This document shows positions 53,305 to 62,028 of a DNA stretch of 64,000 nt, in pieces. Source of the DNA: Rhodococcus sp. ARC_M6 (GTDB lineage: Bacteria; Actinomycetota; Actinomycetes; Mycobacteriales; Mycobacteriaceae). The stretch covers positions 85,409 through 149,408 of the forward strand of contig NZ_JALGQH010000012.1 of assembly GCF_022810305.1 (NCBI RefSeq), read 5' to 3'. Position 1 is the first letter of the stretch. Each line of letters begins with the position of its first letter. The translations under genes and the position numbers were made by a program. The notes under the pieces are model-generated. The model was not told the DNA's origin and ran no database searches. It was given only the letters and a program-made list of their open reading frames with translations.

Positions 53305-56300
53305 CTACTTCGCAATCGCTCGCTTCATCCCTCGCTCGACTGCCGCGATGATCTGCGGACGCAATTCCGCTGCCGGCACGATCGCATCCACCGAACCGAC
53401 CTCGCGGGCCCGCTGAATGTTGTGGATCGCCTCGAACTCCGAGGCCACCTCGCCGAGCTTGTCGGAGCGGACTGCGATGCGCTGGGCATTCAGTTCCACA
53501 CGGAGACGGGCCTTCTCGGTGTCGTCCTTGGTTCCGGTCAGATCCGACTCGAGCTGCTGCACCTTGGGATCGTTGTTGGTACGGGTGTTCACCTCGCGGG
53601 TGAACACGACGGCTGCGGCGGGAGCGCCACCGAGGACGGATGCAAACGATCCCTCGACGGCCAGAACTTCCATGTTGTCGTTGAGTGCTCCGGAGAACAC
53701 GACGAAGGCACCGCCGTGGTAGCGCGAGACTACGCAGAACACGATCGGACCGTCGAAGTTGACGATGGCCCGGCCGATCTCGGCGCCGTACTCGAGCTGG
53801 ATGTTGCGCAGTGATTCCGGGGATCCGTCGAAGCCGGACAGGTTGGCCAACACCACGATCGGACGGTTACCGCTCGCCGCGTTGATTGCGCGGGCCGTCT
53901 TCTTCGACGAGTTCGGGAACAGCGTTCCCGAGGTCCACGTATCCGGTCCGTCGGCGGGGAAGTGGCCCTTGCGCGGAATTGCGCGAGATTCGATGCCCAC
54001 CACGGTAACCGGGTATCCGGCGAGGTGTGCATCGATCACCACGGAGGTGTCGGCGCCCGCCATGTCGGCCCAGCGTTCGAGTACGGAGTGGTCCTGGTCG
54101 ACTACCGAACGCATGACCGTGCGGATGTCGAAGGGCTTCTTACGATCCGGGTTCTTGACGGACGAGAAGACGTCGCCGACGGTTTCGAAATCGCTCGACG
54201 GATGCGTGTGCGGGAAACTGCGCACGTCGCGGTCGATCGGGTCGGAGGTGGCCGCACGACGCGGGAAGCGTTCTCCGGGAGCGAGGTACGAGTGCGCGTA
54301 GTGACGGAACAGGATCTCGCACGCAGCGGTGAGGTCGGGTGCCCAGTACTGTGCCTGGCCGTTGGGACCCATGACGCGGTCGTAACCACCGATGCCGAAG
54401 TTGTCCTCGGCGGAGACGCCACCGGAGTAGTCGAGTGACTGCTTGCCGGTCAGCACCATTGCGCTGTCCGGGGTCATCACCAGAATTCCCTTGGTGTGCA
54501 TCAACATTGTGGCTTCGGCGTTCCAGTAGGGCTGGGCGCCGACGTTGATGCCGGTAACGACGATGTTGATTTCGCCGCCGTTCTGGGTGAACGTGATGAT
54601 CCGGCGCAGGCCGCGTGAGACCCAGTCCATGTTCTCGGTGCCGCTGTCCATCGAGATGGTGGCGCCGGAGGACAGTGCAAACCATTCGACGGGCACGTTC
54701 AGCTTCTCGGCGAGATCGATGGCTGCGACGACGCGGGAGCACTCGGCTTCCGCAACGGTGCCGAGAGCCTTGGTGGGATCACCGAACAGAGCGACGCGTG
54801 TCATGCCTTCGGGGTAACGCGGGGTCGGCGTATTGACCAGCCCGACAACTATTCCGGCCTTGTTCAGCCCGAACGGACGATCGACGGGAGAAAGGATTCC
54901 GGCTTCGTCGAAATCGTGCTCGACAAATGTTCCCTTGTTTCCGGTCAGTAGCGGAACCAGTTCGTACGGGTACACGGTGCCGCGGGCCCGCGAGCTCTGG
55001 ACCTTCTGGGCGTACGAGTCGAGGGGGAGCAGAGGTTCGGTAGGCGGTTCGGTCTTGTTGATGACAACCCCGGCGCCGGCGCGGTACGAGAAGCGCAGCG
55101 CAACTTCCTTGGGCGCCCCACCCTTCGGATCCTTGAGGCGGGTGATCAGCGTGATCTCTTCGATTCCGGCACCCACGGTGAGGCGGGCAGCGTTCTGCGC
55201 GATCACGGAGTACCGATCAGCCGGTACATCCGCCACCGGCCACACGTAGAGCACGACGCGGTTGGCGGCGAGTCGACGCTTGTCGCCACGCTGGCTCTGG
55301 GCGCGGCGGATACCGTCCAGGCAGGCGGCGAGGGTGCGTTCGATGGCAGGCAGCGCAACCATGCGGCCTTCGTCGTCGAGTTGTGGTGTCACGTCTCGAA
55401 TTTCGGCCAGCGCGATGAGGCGCTCGTCGGACGGGTTTTCCTTGGCGGAGAGGTGGAACAGGTAGGTGTTCTCCGGTGCCGGGAGGCGCTTGCCGTTGAA
55501 GTTCTTCAGACGCCACATATCCAGACGCTGACCGGTCAACGGGTGCATGTCGCGGATGATCTGGTCTTCGACCAGTTCTCCGGCGACCGGGCGGAAGGTT
55601 ACCCAGCGAATTCGTTCGCCGTTGGGGTTGCAGACGATGACAGTAACTCGGCGTGCACTCGCGATGGTCCCGTTGCGGGACAATATGTTGCGCAGCTTTT
55701 CGACCAGTTCTTCGCCGTCGGCGGGATGCTCCGGCCAGTCGAGGTAGATGTCGACGACGAGTCCGCGCCCGGCGGGTGTTTCTTGAGCGACGGACGAGAT
55801 GTCGTCGAGAGCTGTAGCCAGCGAATCGAATTCGGCGACTGCCGAGACGAGGTGCAGTTGTGCACCACGCAGATCGAAGTTGCCGGTGACAAAGCGACGG
55901 TCGACGTGTTCGAAGGCTCGGACGTCCTCGAACGAGTGAATCTTGTAGTAGCGCCGGGTGATCACTTCGAGGAGTGGTCCACCGTCACGGTTGCCGAGAC
56001 CGATGCGTCGGCCCAGCAGGTCGAGGAGAGGCTCCGGTGTTGCTACCAGATTGGCGACACGCTGGTCGTAATCCGCTGCGTCGGGCTGCTCTTCGAGGTA
56101 GGCGAGGTTTCCGCGGATACCGTCGTAGACGTCTTCGCGAACCTTGCGGATGCGGGGCTCGTCGAAGAAGCGGAAACGAAGGTTCCGGGCGACGTCACCG
56201 ATGAGCGGGAAACGAACCTGGGTGGCGACGATGAGTCGATCGAGGACTTCGTTCAGTTCCTGTGCCGAGCAACCGGGAGCTCTGTCTCCCGCCAGCCAGC

Positions 56301-58794
56301 CTTCGAGAAGTGCTGCGATGACCGGGATCTGGGCTTCCATGCGCTGCAGTGCGAGGAACAGGCGGTACACCGCTTCCTCGACGGCCGGGCGATCTTCGAG
56401 ATCGGTGACGTCGTAGTGGCGCAGGGCACGCTCGAGGCGGGTGCGGAACGACGCCGGCACACCCTCGCGCTCGACGTCGAGTGAATGCAGGAAGGTGTGG
56501 AAATGCTCGCGCGGGCTGTGAACGGATTCGTCCTTCGCGGACTCACCGGAGGTGGGCTTGTTGCGTGAGAGTTCGCAGATATCGGCAAACGTGGTCAGCA
56601 CGGCGAGTTCTGCGTGAACCAGTGCGGGATCCTGTGGTTCCAGTGCGCCGCGTAGTGCGTCGTACTCGGCGAGAACTGCATTGGCCTGCTTGCCGCTGAC
56701 GTCGTAGCCACTGATCATGGCAGTCAGAGCTTCGAGCTGTGCCAGCGCGTCGTCACGGACGTCGGATCCGGAAGTCGAAGCGGGAAGGTCGAATTCGATG
56801 CGGGGCGCCTTCTCGACGACGGCTTCGTCGCTGACCTGATCAACACGCAGGAGAGGTGCTCCGGCATCGACCTGTGAGTTGACGGTGGCCAGCACCTCAC
56901 GGACCTTGCCGGCGTAGGGCGCACGGACGGCGGTCTCCATCTTCATGCTCTCGAGCACAACGAGGGTGGAGCCGGCTTCGACGTCGTCACCGACGGCAAC
57001 GGGAACAGCGACAACTACTGCCGGGGCGGGAGCGCGGATAACGCCGGCGTCGTCCTGGCTGATCTGGTGGCTGATGCCGTCGACCTCGACGAGGTAACGC
57101 GCGGGGCTGGAGACGGAGACTACGTGGAAGCGTCGGTCACCGATGACGAGACGCGATTCGAAATCGCCGAGACGATCGACGTCCACTTCGATGGAACCGG
57201 CGTCACCGTCGACGAGGTAGCGGTGGGGGCCGATGCGCCCGACCGTCAGCTTGTAGGCCTGGCCCTGGTAGTTCAGTTCGACAGTTCGGCCGATTGCGTG
57301 GTTGGCGCGGGGCCGGCCACCACGTGCGGAGGCGAGGAATGCTGCGCGTTCGAGGGATTCCTCGGCGTCGTAGGCATCGATCGCGGTGGCGATCAGTGCA
57401 ACGTCGGCGCGGCGGGTTGTCGTATCGAGAGCGCCGGTGCGGTCCAGCCAGCCCGTGTCGGCGGAGGCCGAGATGACCTCGTCGCGATCGAGAAGGTCGA
57501 GGAGGAACGACTTCGTGGTGGTGCCGCCGTCGAGGACGACGGTGGTTTCGCGGAGAGCGGTGCGCAGACGTGCGAGTGCCTCGGCGCGCGTGCGTCCCCA
57601 GGCGATGACCTTGGCAACCATGGAGTCGTAGTCGGGCGGAATGACGTCGCCGGCCGCGATGCCGGTGTCGACCCGGATACCCGAGCCGAGGGGGAACTTC
57701 AGGAGCTGAACTGTGCCGGGGGCCGGCGCGAAGTCGTTGTCTGCGTCTTCGGCGTTGAGGCGGGCCTCGACGGCGTGGCCGAATGCGGGCGGGCAGTCTC
57801 CCACCAGTTCATCGCCGCTGGCGACAAGAATCTGCAGTTTGACCAGGTCGATGCCGGTGGTGACCTCGGTGATGGGGTGTTCCACCTGGAGGCGGGTGTT
57901 GACCTCGAGGAACGTGAACAGCTTGTTCTCGGGCTGGTACAGGTACTCGACGGTGCCGGCGCCCTGATATCCCGCAGCCTTCACGAGTTCGGCGGACACC
58001 TTCTTGAGGTGATCCGACTGCTCCTCGGTCAGGACGGGGGAAGAAGACTCTTCGATGACCTTCTGGTTGCGACGCTGGATCGAGCAGTCGCGGACGCCCG
58101 GAGCCCAAACGTTGCCGTGGTTGTCGGCGATGATCTGTACTTCGACGTGGCGTGCGTCGGTGACCAGGCGTTCGAGGAAGACGACGGGGTCACCGAAGGA
58201 ACGCTCGGCTTCGCCCTGGGTGCGTTCGAGGGCAACTTCGAGTTCGTCCTCGGCCCACACCTTGCGGATTCCGCGCCCGCCGCCGCCGCTGCGAGCCTTG
58301 ATGATCAGCGGGTAGCCGATAGCCTGCGCGTGACGACGAGCGTCGGCGCGGGTCTCGACGGGTCCACCGCTCCAGGGTGCGACGGGGACGCCGACCTTCT
58401 CGGCAAGAATCTTCGCGGCCACCTTGTCGCCGAGGAGGCGCATGGCGTCGGCGCTGGGGCCGATGAAGGTGATGCCCAACTTTGCGACGACCTCGGCGAA
58501 TGCCGGGTCTTCGGCAACGAAGCCCCAGCCGACCCATACTGCGTCGGCCTTGGCAGCGAGCAATGCGCGCTCGAGTTCGACGTAATCGAGATAGGGGCTT
58601 CCGGTGCCGGTGCTGCGAAGGGTTACGCCTTCGTCGGCCTGGCGGACGAACATTGCTCGACGCTCGGCGTCGGTATGGAGCGCAATGACGCGAATGCCGT
58701 AGTCGTGCTCGGCGTTCAGTTCGCGTACTGCCCTGATCAGGCGGACCGCGGCCTCACCTCGATTGACCACTGCGATTCGTTTGAACATTGTCAC
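53305..58794 (-). CDS. Single-chain acyl-CoA carboxylase (BC-BCCP-central-CT fusion)
   Basis: Biotin-dependent carboxylase of about 1,829 residues that should carry out both half-reactions making malonyl- or methylmalonyl-type CoA. Residues 1-460 are biotin carboxylase (FKRIAVVNRGEAAVRLIR, KARSGGGGRGIRKVW). The biotinyl lysine is near residue 618 in VLESMKMETA. A central region of about 600 residues links to the carboxyltransferase (from about 1270), whose FPNSSKKTARAI and VVLANLSGFDGSPESLRN motifs resemble eukaryotic ACC more than bacterial AccD. GTG 58794 has AAGGA eight bases upstream; ATG 58788 is an alternative. The acyl substrate (acetyl, propionyl or long-chain) is not decided. Confidence 0.92.
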   Translation of the reverse strand: MTMFKRIAVVNRGEAAVRLIRAVRELNAEHDYGIRVIALHTDAERRAMFVRQADEGVTLRSTGTGSPYLDYVELERALLAAKADAVWVGWGFVAEDPAFAEVVAKLGITFIGPSADAMRLLGDKVAAKILAEKVGVPVAPWSGGPVETRADARRHAQAIGYPLIIKARSGGGGRGIRKVWAEDELEVALERTQGEAERSFGDPVVFLERLVTDARHVEVQIIADNHGNVWAPGVRDCSIQRRNQKVIEESSSPVLTEEQSDHLKKVSAELVKAAGYQGAGTVEYLYQPENKLFTFLEVNTRLQVEHPITEVTTGIDLVKLQILVASGDELVGDCPPAFGHAVEARLNAEDADNDFAPAPGTVQLLKFPLGSGIRVDTGIAAGDVIPPDYDSMVAKVIAWGRTRAEALARLRTALRETTVVLDGGTTTKSFLLDLLDRDEVISASADTGWLDRTGALDTTTRRADVALIATAIDAYDAEESLERAAFLASARGGRPRANHAIGRTVELNYQGQAYKLTVGRIGPHRYLVDGDAGSIEVDVDRLGDFESRLVIGDRRFHVVSVSSPARYLVEVDGISHQISQDDAGVIRAPAPAVVVAVPVAVGDDVEAGSTLVVLESMKMETAVRAPYAGKVREVLATVNSQVDAGAPLLRVDQVSDEAVVEKAPRIEFDLPASTSGSDVRDDALAQLEALTAMISGYDVSGKQANAVLAEYDALRGALEPQDPALVHAELAVLTTFADICELSRNKPTSGESAKDESVHSPREHFHTFLHSLDVEREGVPASFRTRLERALRHYDVTDLEDRPAVEEAVYRLFLALQRMEAQIPVIAALLEGWLAGDRAPGCSAQELNEVLDRLIVATQVRFPLIGDVARNLRFRFFDEPRIRKVREDVYDGIRGNLAYLEEQPDAADYDQRVANLVATPEPLLDLLGRRIGLGNRDGGPLLEVITRRYYKIHSFEDVRAFEHVDRRFVTGNFDLRGAQLHLVSAVAEFDSLATALDDISSVAQETPAGRGLVVDIYLDWPEHPADGEELVEKLRNILSRNGTIASARRVTVIVCNPNGERIRWVTFRPVAGELVEDQIIRDMHPLTGQRLDMWRLKNFNGKRLPAPENTYLFHLSAKENPSDERLIALAEIRDVTPQLDDEGRMVALPAIERTLAACLDGIRRAQSQRGDKRRLAANRVVLYVWPVADVPADRYSVIAQNAARLTVGAGIEEITLITRLKDPKGGAPKEVALRFSYRAGAGVVINKTEPPTEPLLPLDSYAQKVQSSRARGTVYPYELVPLLTGNKGTFVEHDFDEAGILSPVDRPFGLNKAGIVVGLVNTPTPRYPEGMTRVALFGDPTKALGTVAEAECSRVVAAIDLAEKLNVPVEWFALSSGATISMDSGTENMDWVSRGLRRIITFTQNGGEINIVVTGINVGAQPYWNAEATMLMHTKGILVMTPDSAMVLTGKQSLDYSGGVSAEDNFGIGGYDRVMGPNGQAQYWAPDLTAACEILFRHYAHSYLAPGERFPRRAATSDPIDRDVRSFPHTHPSSDFETVGDVFSSVKNPDRKKPFDIRTVMRSVVDQDHSVLERWADMAGADTSVVIDAHLAGYPVTVVGIESRAIPRKGHFPADGPDTWTSGTLFPNSSKKTARAINAASGNRPIVVLANLSGFDGSPESLRNIQLEYGAEIGRAIVNFDGPIVFCVVSRYHGGAFVVFSGALNDNMEVLAVEGSFASVLGGAPAAAVVFTREVNTRTNNDPKVQQLESDLTGTKDDTEKARLRVELNAQRIAVRSDKLGEVASEFEAIHNIQRAREVGSVDAIVPAAELRPQIIAAVERGMKRAIAK

Positions 58795-58886
58795 TGCCAC
58801 CGTCCTTGATGAGATTCTTGCGTCACGTACGTTGTGATCGTTGCGATATGGGCTGATCGTGCGTCACAATCCCCCGAGTGCGCATC

Positions 58887-58900
58887 GACAGATGACTGTC
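58887..58900. promoter_or_regulatory. Palindrome GACAG-ATGA-CTGTC upstream of the carboxylase
   Basis: Perfect 5-base arms with a four-base centre, about 95 bases upstream of the carboxylase start. It could be a TetR- or MarR-type site controlling the carboxylase; no regulator is adjacent. Confidence 0.3.
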
Positions 58901-59003
58901 AGTTCGGTCTGTTGAGTCCGGTGATGTCGAGTTGCGGCATCACACATAGTGCATGGACTCAGAACCGCTCCAATCATTAATGAGTTACATCGTATGTCGG
59001 CTC

Positions 59004-59018
59004 CCAGGCAATGCCTGG
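59004..59018. promoter_or_regulatory. Palindrome CCAGGCA-A-TGCCTGG
   Basis: A perfect 7+1+7 palindrome in the gene-free region, followed by TTTATT on the plus strand. It could be a regulator site or a very short hairpin. Confidence 0.3.
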
Positions 59019-59139
59019 TTTATTCAAGGATGCAGTATGTCGCCGCCTGTGTCACCTCGGCGAATTGAAGTGTATTAGTCAACGTGAACCATGGTTACGC
59101 CTACCGGTTAATATGCTGTGCTCCAACAACTTTCGAGCT

Positions 59140-59155
59140 TGTGACAGGGATCACG
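59140..59155. promoter_or_regulatory. CRP/GlxR-like site TGTGACAGGGATCACG
   Basis: Matches TGTGA-N6-TCACA at 9 of 10 arm positions. Its centre is about 45 bases upstream of the inferred start of the possible small RNA at 59193, the position expected for activation. Confidence 0.5.
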
Positions 59156-59192
59156 GTTGGCGTAAATGTGGACGAATTTGAATACTCACTGG

Positions 59193-59268
59193 TAACAAAT
59201 TTGATTCTGCTGCCGAATTATTGGATTGTGCGAATATTACTCATCGGTACTACCGGTGGGTATTTTTT
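59193..59268 (+). ncRNA. Possible small RNA of about 75 bases
   Basis: Inferred from signals only. TTGGCG (59157-59162) and AATACT (59181-59186) are 18 bases apart and could be -35 and -10 boxes, preceded by a CRP/GlxR-like site. A good intrinsic terminator ends at 59268. No open frame with a start codon and ribosome site fits between. No known RNA family is recognised. The start is approximate. Confidence 0.3.
59240..59268 (+). terminator. Intrinsic terminator, plus strand, with no annotated gene upstream
   Basis: CTCATCGGT (59240-59248) pairs with ACCGGTGGG (59252-59260) over nine positions, including two G-T pairs, around the loop ACT, directly followed by TATTTTTT. The T-run points to plus-strand transcription, yet no plus-strand gene lies upstream, which is why a small RNA is suspected. 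Confidence 0.6.
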
Positions 59269-59344
59269 CAGCCGGATATTCGCTCATTTGTGTACACCGG
59301 AGCCCGCGGTGGCGGTTGTTCGAAGGTCCGGTGAGCTGAAGGAA

Positions 59345-61030
59345 TCAGCTAGATTTTGTGCTGCCTTCGATCGGATGGGTCTTGCTCACCAACTTCGCAT
59401 AACAGTGTTCGCGGTCGAGGCCGTTGCCGACGCACCAGCCGTGTGCACCGTCGGGATCGGGGAAAGTGACTCCGATGATCGTGATCCAGAAGTCGGGAGC
59501 ACTGAACACGCTCCAGTCGTCCGACCACAGCAGTCGAACCTGGGGAAACTCCAGCCGTAAGGCGAGATGCTCGTCGAGTTGTTCCACGTCTTACCTTCGG
59601 CCACCAATCCTGGTCGCTTCGAACTGAGCTGCGGTACCCAGCGGTCGGCGAGTTCGGAACTGACGGACGGAGCATCCGCAGTCGCCAAGGCGCGCAGTGC
59701 GTCGAACGCAGTTGATTCGGCATCTCCGGTTTGCGGTGCTGCGGGGCCTGTCGCCTCCATCTTGGCATTCGGAACCTGCTGTCCCACAACGCCGGTTGTT
59801 GCACTGGCGTTCCCGGACTCGACACATTCGACCAGTATCTTGTTCCAGCTTCCTCCGGATTTGCCGGACAACGTATCGGGAGTTCTCCAGAATGTACCGA
59901 TTGGAAACCTGAATTTGCGCTGGACCGATTCGGCTGCAGATGCAGATGAATTGGGGGAACCACTTGTGTTGTGTGGCAGGATGAGTGGGGAACCGGAGAA
60001 GTCCATGGGCGAGACAGACGCATTGGACGTGAACACCGCCGCGCCGGATGTGTCGAAGTACGTCGGAGTGAAGGTGAGTTCGTTCGTGTTTCCGCCGCAC
60101 ATTCCCGCAACGGCCCCGAATCCTGGGACCGGACCGGCCCACGCAGTATCTTCCACGACGACCGACCCGGCGGATGTAAGCGCAATTACTCCACCGATGC
60201 CGGACAACGATACGAGTCCGTCCGAAATCTTCAGTGCGTAGTGGTCGCCACTGCCAACCCCGCACTTCTTCGTCGAATAGCTTCGAGACCACTCTGACGC
60301 CGGATTATCGACACTGCCTCTGGTCAGTGTGTATTCACCTTCGCCGGGGCGGTACGCAGCGGTGAAGACAGACCCTTCGCCAACCGAGATTGCCAAAGTG
60401 TTTGGGCTGAGTGCGGATTCGCTTCGAATGGTGCCATCGTGAACATTGAAGGACTTCATTCTCGGGTTGCGCCCGAAGTCTGATTCGATGCACGGGAGGG
60501 CGCCCTCGACAACGCCGTTCGCACAACCGCCGCCGAACGTGCTCGGTGCGGACCATTCCAACTCACCTGTTCGCGAGTTCAGGGCAATCAGGCGGGACTC
60601 GTTGGAATCCGTCTGCGTTTTGGCGATAGCAGCAATGAGTTTGTCGCCGACGTCGACGAACCCGGTGGACAGGTATCGGCGACCGGCGTACTCGGGATTG
60701 ACAAATGACGCTGTAGATCCCGACATGTAGTCGTGAGGATCCGCCGTCCACGCCACTTCTGGCGCAGTCGGAAAGGTGCCCTTTGTCATGCCGGGCGGAA
60801 GTGCGATTGTGCTGTCCGAGTTTCGGAAATACTGAAATGTGGCGACGGACCCTGCCGTGAGCGCCAGTACCGCCACGACTGAGACCAGTGCGATCCCTAC
60901 CGCCCTTGCTCCACTTGCGTGCGGGAGCGGTCCGGCCGCTGGGTGGCCCGAATTGTTGGGCGCCGGATGCCCATCCCGCATTTGTCTGGTTGGGTGGTTT
61001 CTGCGCCAAATTTATCTGAACGGACGACAC
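59345..61030 (-). pseudogene. Membrane-anchored beta-propeller-like protein gene disrupted by two frameshifts
   Basis: Read as one gene, this encodes about 560 residues: a Pro/Gln-rich cytoplasmic N-terminus (PPNQTNAGWASGAQQFGPP), a membrane anchor (GIALVSVVAVLALTAG) and a large external domain with PQQ/propeller-like repeats. GTG 61030 has GAAGGG four bases upstream and lies eight bases after the HD gene stop. The N-terminal part and the last 80 residues (from VEQLDEHLALRLEFP) share one frame, while the middle is in another. One extra G in the run at 60903-60905 and one missing G near 59584-59585 would explain this. The longest open piece is 59386-60981. The function is unknown. Sequencing error is an alternative explanation. 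Confidence 0.65.
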
Positions 61031-61038
61031 TCGACCCT

Positions 61039-61794
61039 TCAGGTGGATGCGCGCAATCGCGCGAAGTCCGATTCGATTGTGGCGATGTGCTCTGAAATTC
61101 CGTCGAGGCCCGCCTGCGGCAGATTCAATGTGCTTCCGAAGGACCGTGCAGCCTCCTTGAAGGGTTCTACGAGGGGTTCGTACTTGGCGACCAGTTTCAG
61201 CCTCGGAGCCTTCGCCAGGTACTTGACGCTGCCGGCGTTGTCGACGAAGTCGCTGAACTTCACCAGAAACACCGAAGGATCCGAAATAGCGCCGACGACG
61301 TGGTCCCGGTATCCAGATGCGTTGCCGTCCTGCCCGTAGTTGATTGGATTAGTCACTGCGGCAACGATTTCAGCGATTCTGGGGCCGAAGCGCTCCACGA
61401 TGAGTGTCAAGGCGTGCTGCCGCATCTCGTAGGGCTCCTCGTTGACGATGGGAATTCCGCCGAGCAGGGGGATGAGTTTCTGTGGTTGGTCTTCGACCGT
61501 GTCGTGGAGGGCCGTCGCGGCCAGAACGTCGGCGTCGGCGCATCCGTACCGAATTAGCCGCAGCACATTTCGCAAGGGGTGAACGATGTAGGGATCAATG
61601 TCGGCTTTGATCCCGTTCTTTCGGGACTGCTCGAGATGCGCGAGTGTGGCGACCTCCATCGCGAGCCGCAGGGTGCCACTTTGTATCGACATCTCGTCGA
61701 CTGCGTTCTCGATCGCGAAGACGAGCGTCGCGGCATCCATCTCCTTCAGGGTGAGATCTTTGAAGGCGGATGTGATCGGATCTGATGTGCTCAC
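61039..61794 (-). CDS. HD-domain hydrolase resembling SpoT/MESH1 (small alarmone hydrolase-like)
   Basis: A 251-residue stand-alone HD protein. The family metal residues are in place: H53 in LAHLEQSRKNG, H72 in PYIVHPLRNV, H97-D98 with E101-D102 in ALHDTVEDQ, and D182 in VKFSDFVDNAG. That set matches (p)ppGpp hydrolase domains of SpoT and MESH1. There is no synthetase, TGS or ACT domain, so hydrolysis of an alarmone or related nucleotide is the best guess. It is longer than typical small hydrolases by an N-terminal helix region. The start is GTG 61794 with a poor ribosome site. The frameshifted membrane gene follows eight bases later; sigG is divergent. Confidence 0.78.
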   Translation of the reverse strand: MSTSDPITSAFKDLTLKEMDAATLVFAIENAVDEMSIQSGTLRLAMEVATLAHLEQSRKNGIKADIDPYIVHPLRNVLRLIRYGCADADVLAATALHDTVEDQPQKLIPLLGGIPIVNEEPYEMRQHALTLIVERFGPRIAEIVAAVTNPINYGQDGNASGYRDHVVGAISDPSVFLVKFSDFVDNAGSVKYLAKAPRLKLVAKYEPLVEPFKEAARSFGSTLNLPQAGLDGISEHIATIESDFARLRAST

Positions 61795-61938
61795 AGGGGG
61801 ATTACCTTTCGTTGAATTGACGCTGCGTTGCCGAGCGGTTTTTGCACCGGCATCAAATTTGGATACCGTTTCTTATTGCCGTGCAATCGAATACACATCG
61901 TTCCAGCTCTGCGAACGTACGGCGTTCTGCTTCGAAGT

Positions 61939-61965
61939 GGAACTGGTGTCGGCAGGGCTGCGGTC
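61939..61965 (+). promoter_or_regulatory. ECF-type promoter candidate upstream of sigG (GGAACT-N18-GTC)
   Basis: GGAACT at 61939-61944 and GTC at 61963-61965 fit the -35 and -10 elements used by many ECF sigma factors, though the spacer is at the long end. It lies 64 bases before the sigG start, which suggests autoregulation. Confidence 0.45.
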
Positions 61966-62028
61966 GACGGCTTGATTAAAATGTCGTCAACTCCTGCCAA
62001 TCCCGCCGCGCGCATTTAGGCTGAACAA

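Larger units (their letters stand above)
58795..59344. other. 550-base region without a convincing protein gene
   Basis: This stretch separates the carboxylase start from the end of the frameshifted gene, and its right half is clearly AT-richer than its surroundings. I see a GACAG-ATGA-CTGTC palindrome at 58887-58900, a CCAGGCA-A-TGCCTGG palindrome at 59004-59018, a CRP/GlxR-like site at 59140-59155, a promoter-like pair at 59157-59186 and a plus-strand terminator at 59240-59268. A plus-strand open frame from 59084 mixes this AT-rich DNA with the antisense of the neighbouring gene and is not supported. Confidence 0.7.

Noticed and set aside
57067..58809. Plus-strand open frame of 580 codons
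   Set aside because: It is antisense to the biotin carboxylase part of the carboxylase; its Asp/Val/Gly-rich product is what high-GC third positions produce on the opposite strand.
59084..59560. Plus-strand open frame of 158 codons in the gene-free stretch
   Set aside because: Its second half is exactly antisense to the conserved end of the frameshifted gene, it has no ribosome site, and the plus-strand terminator at 59240-59268 would cut it.
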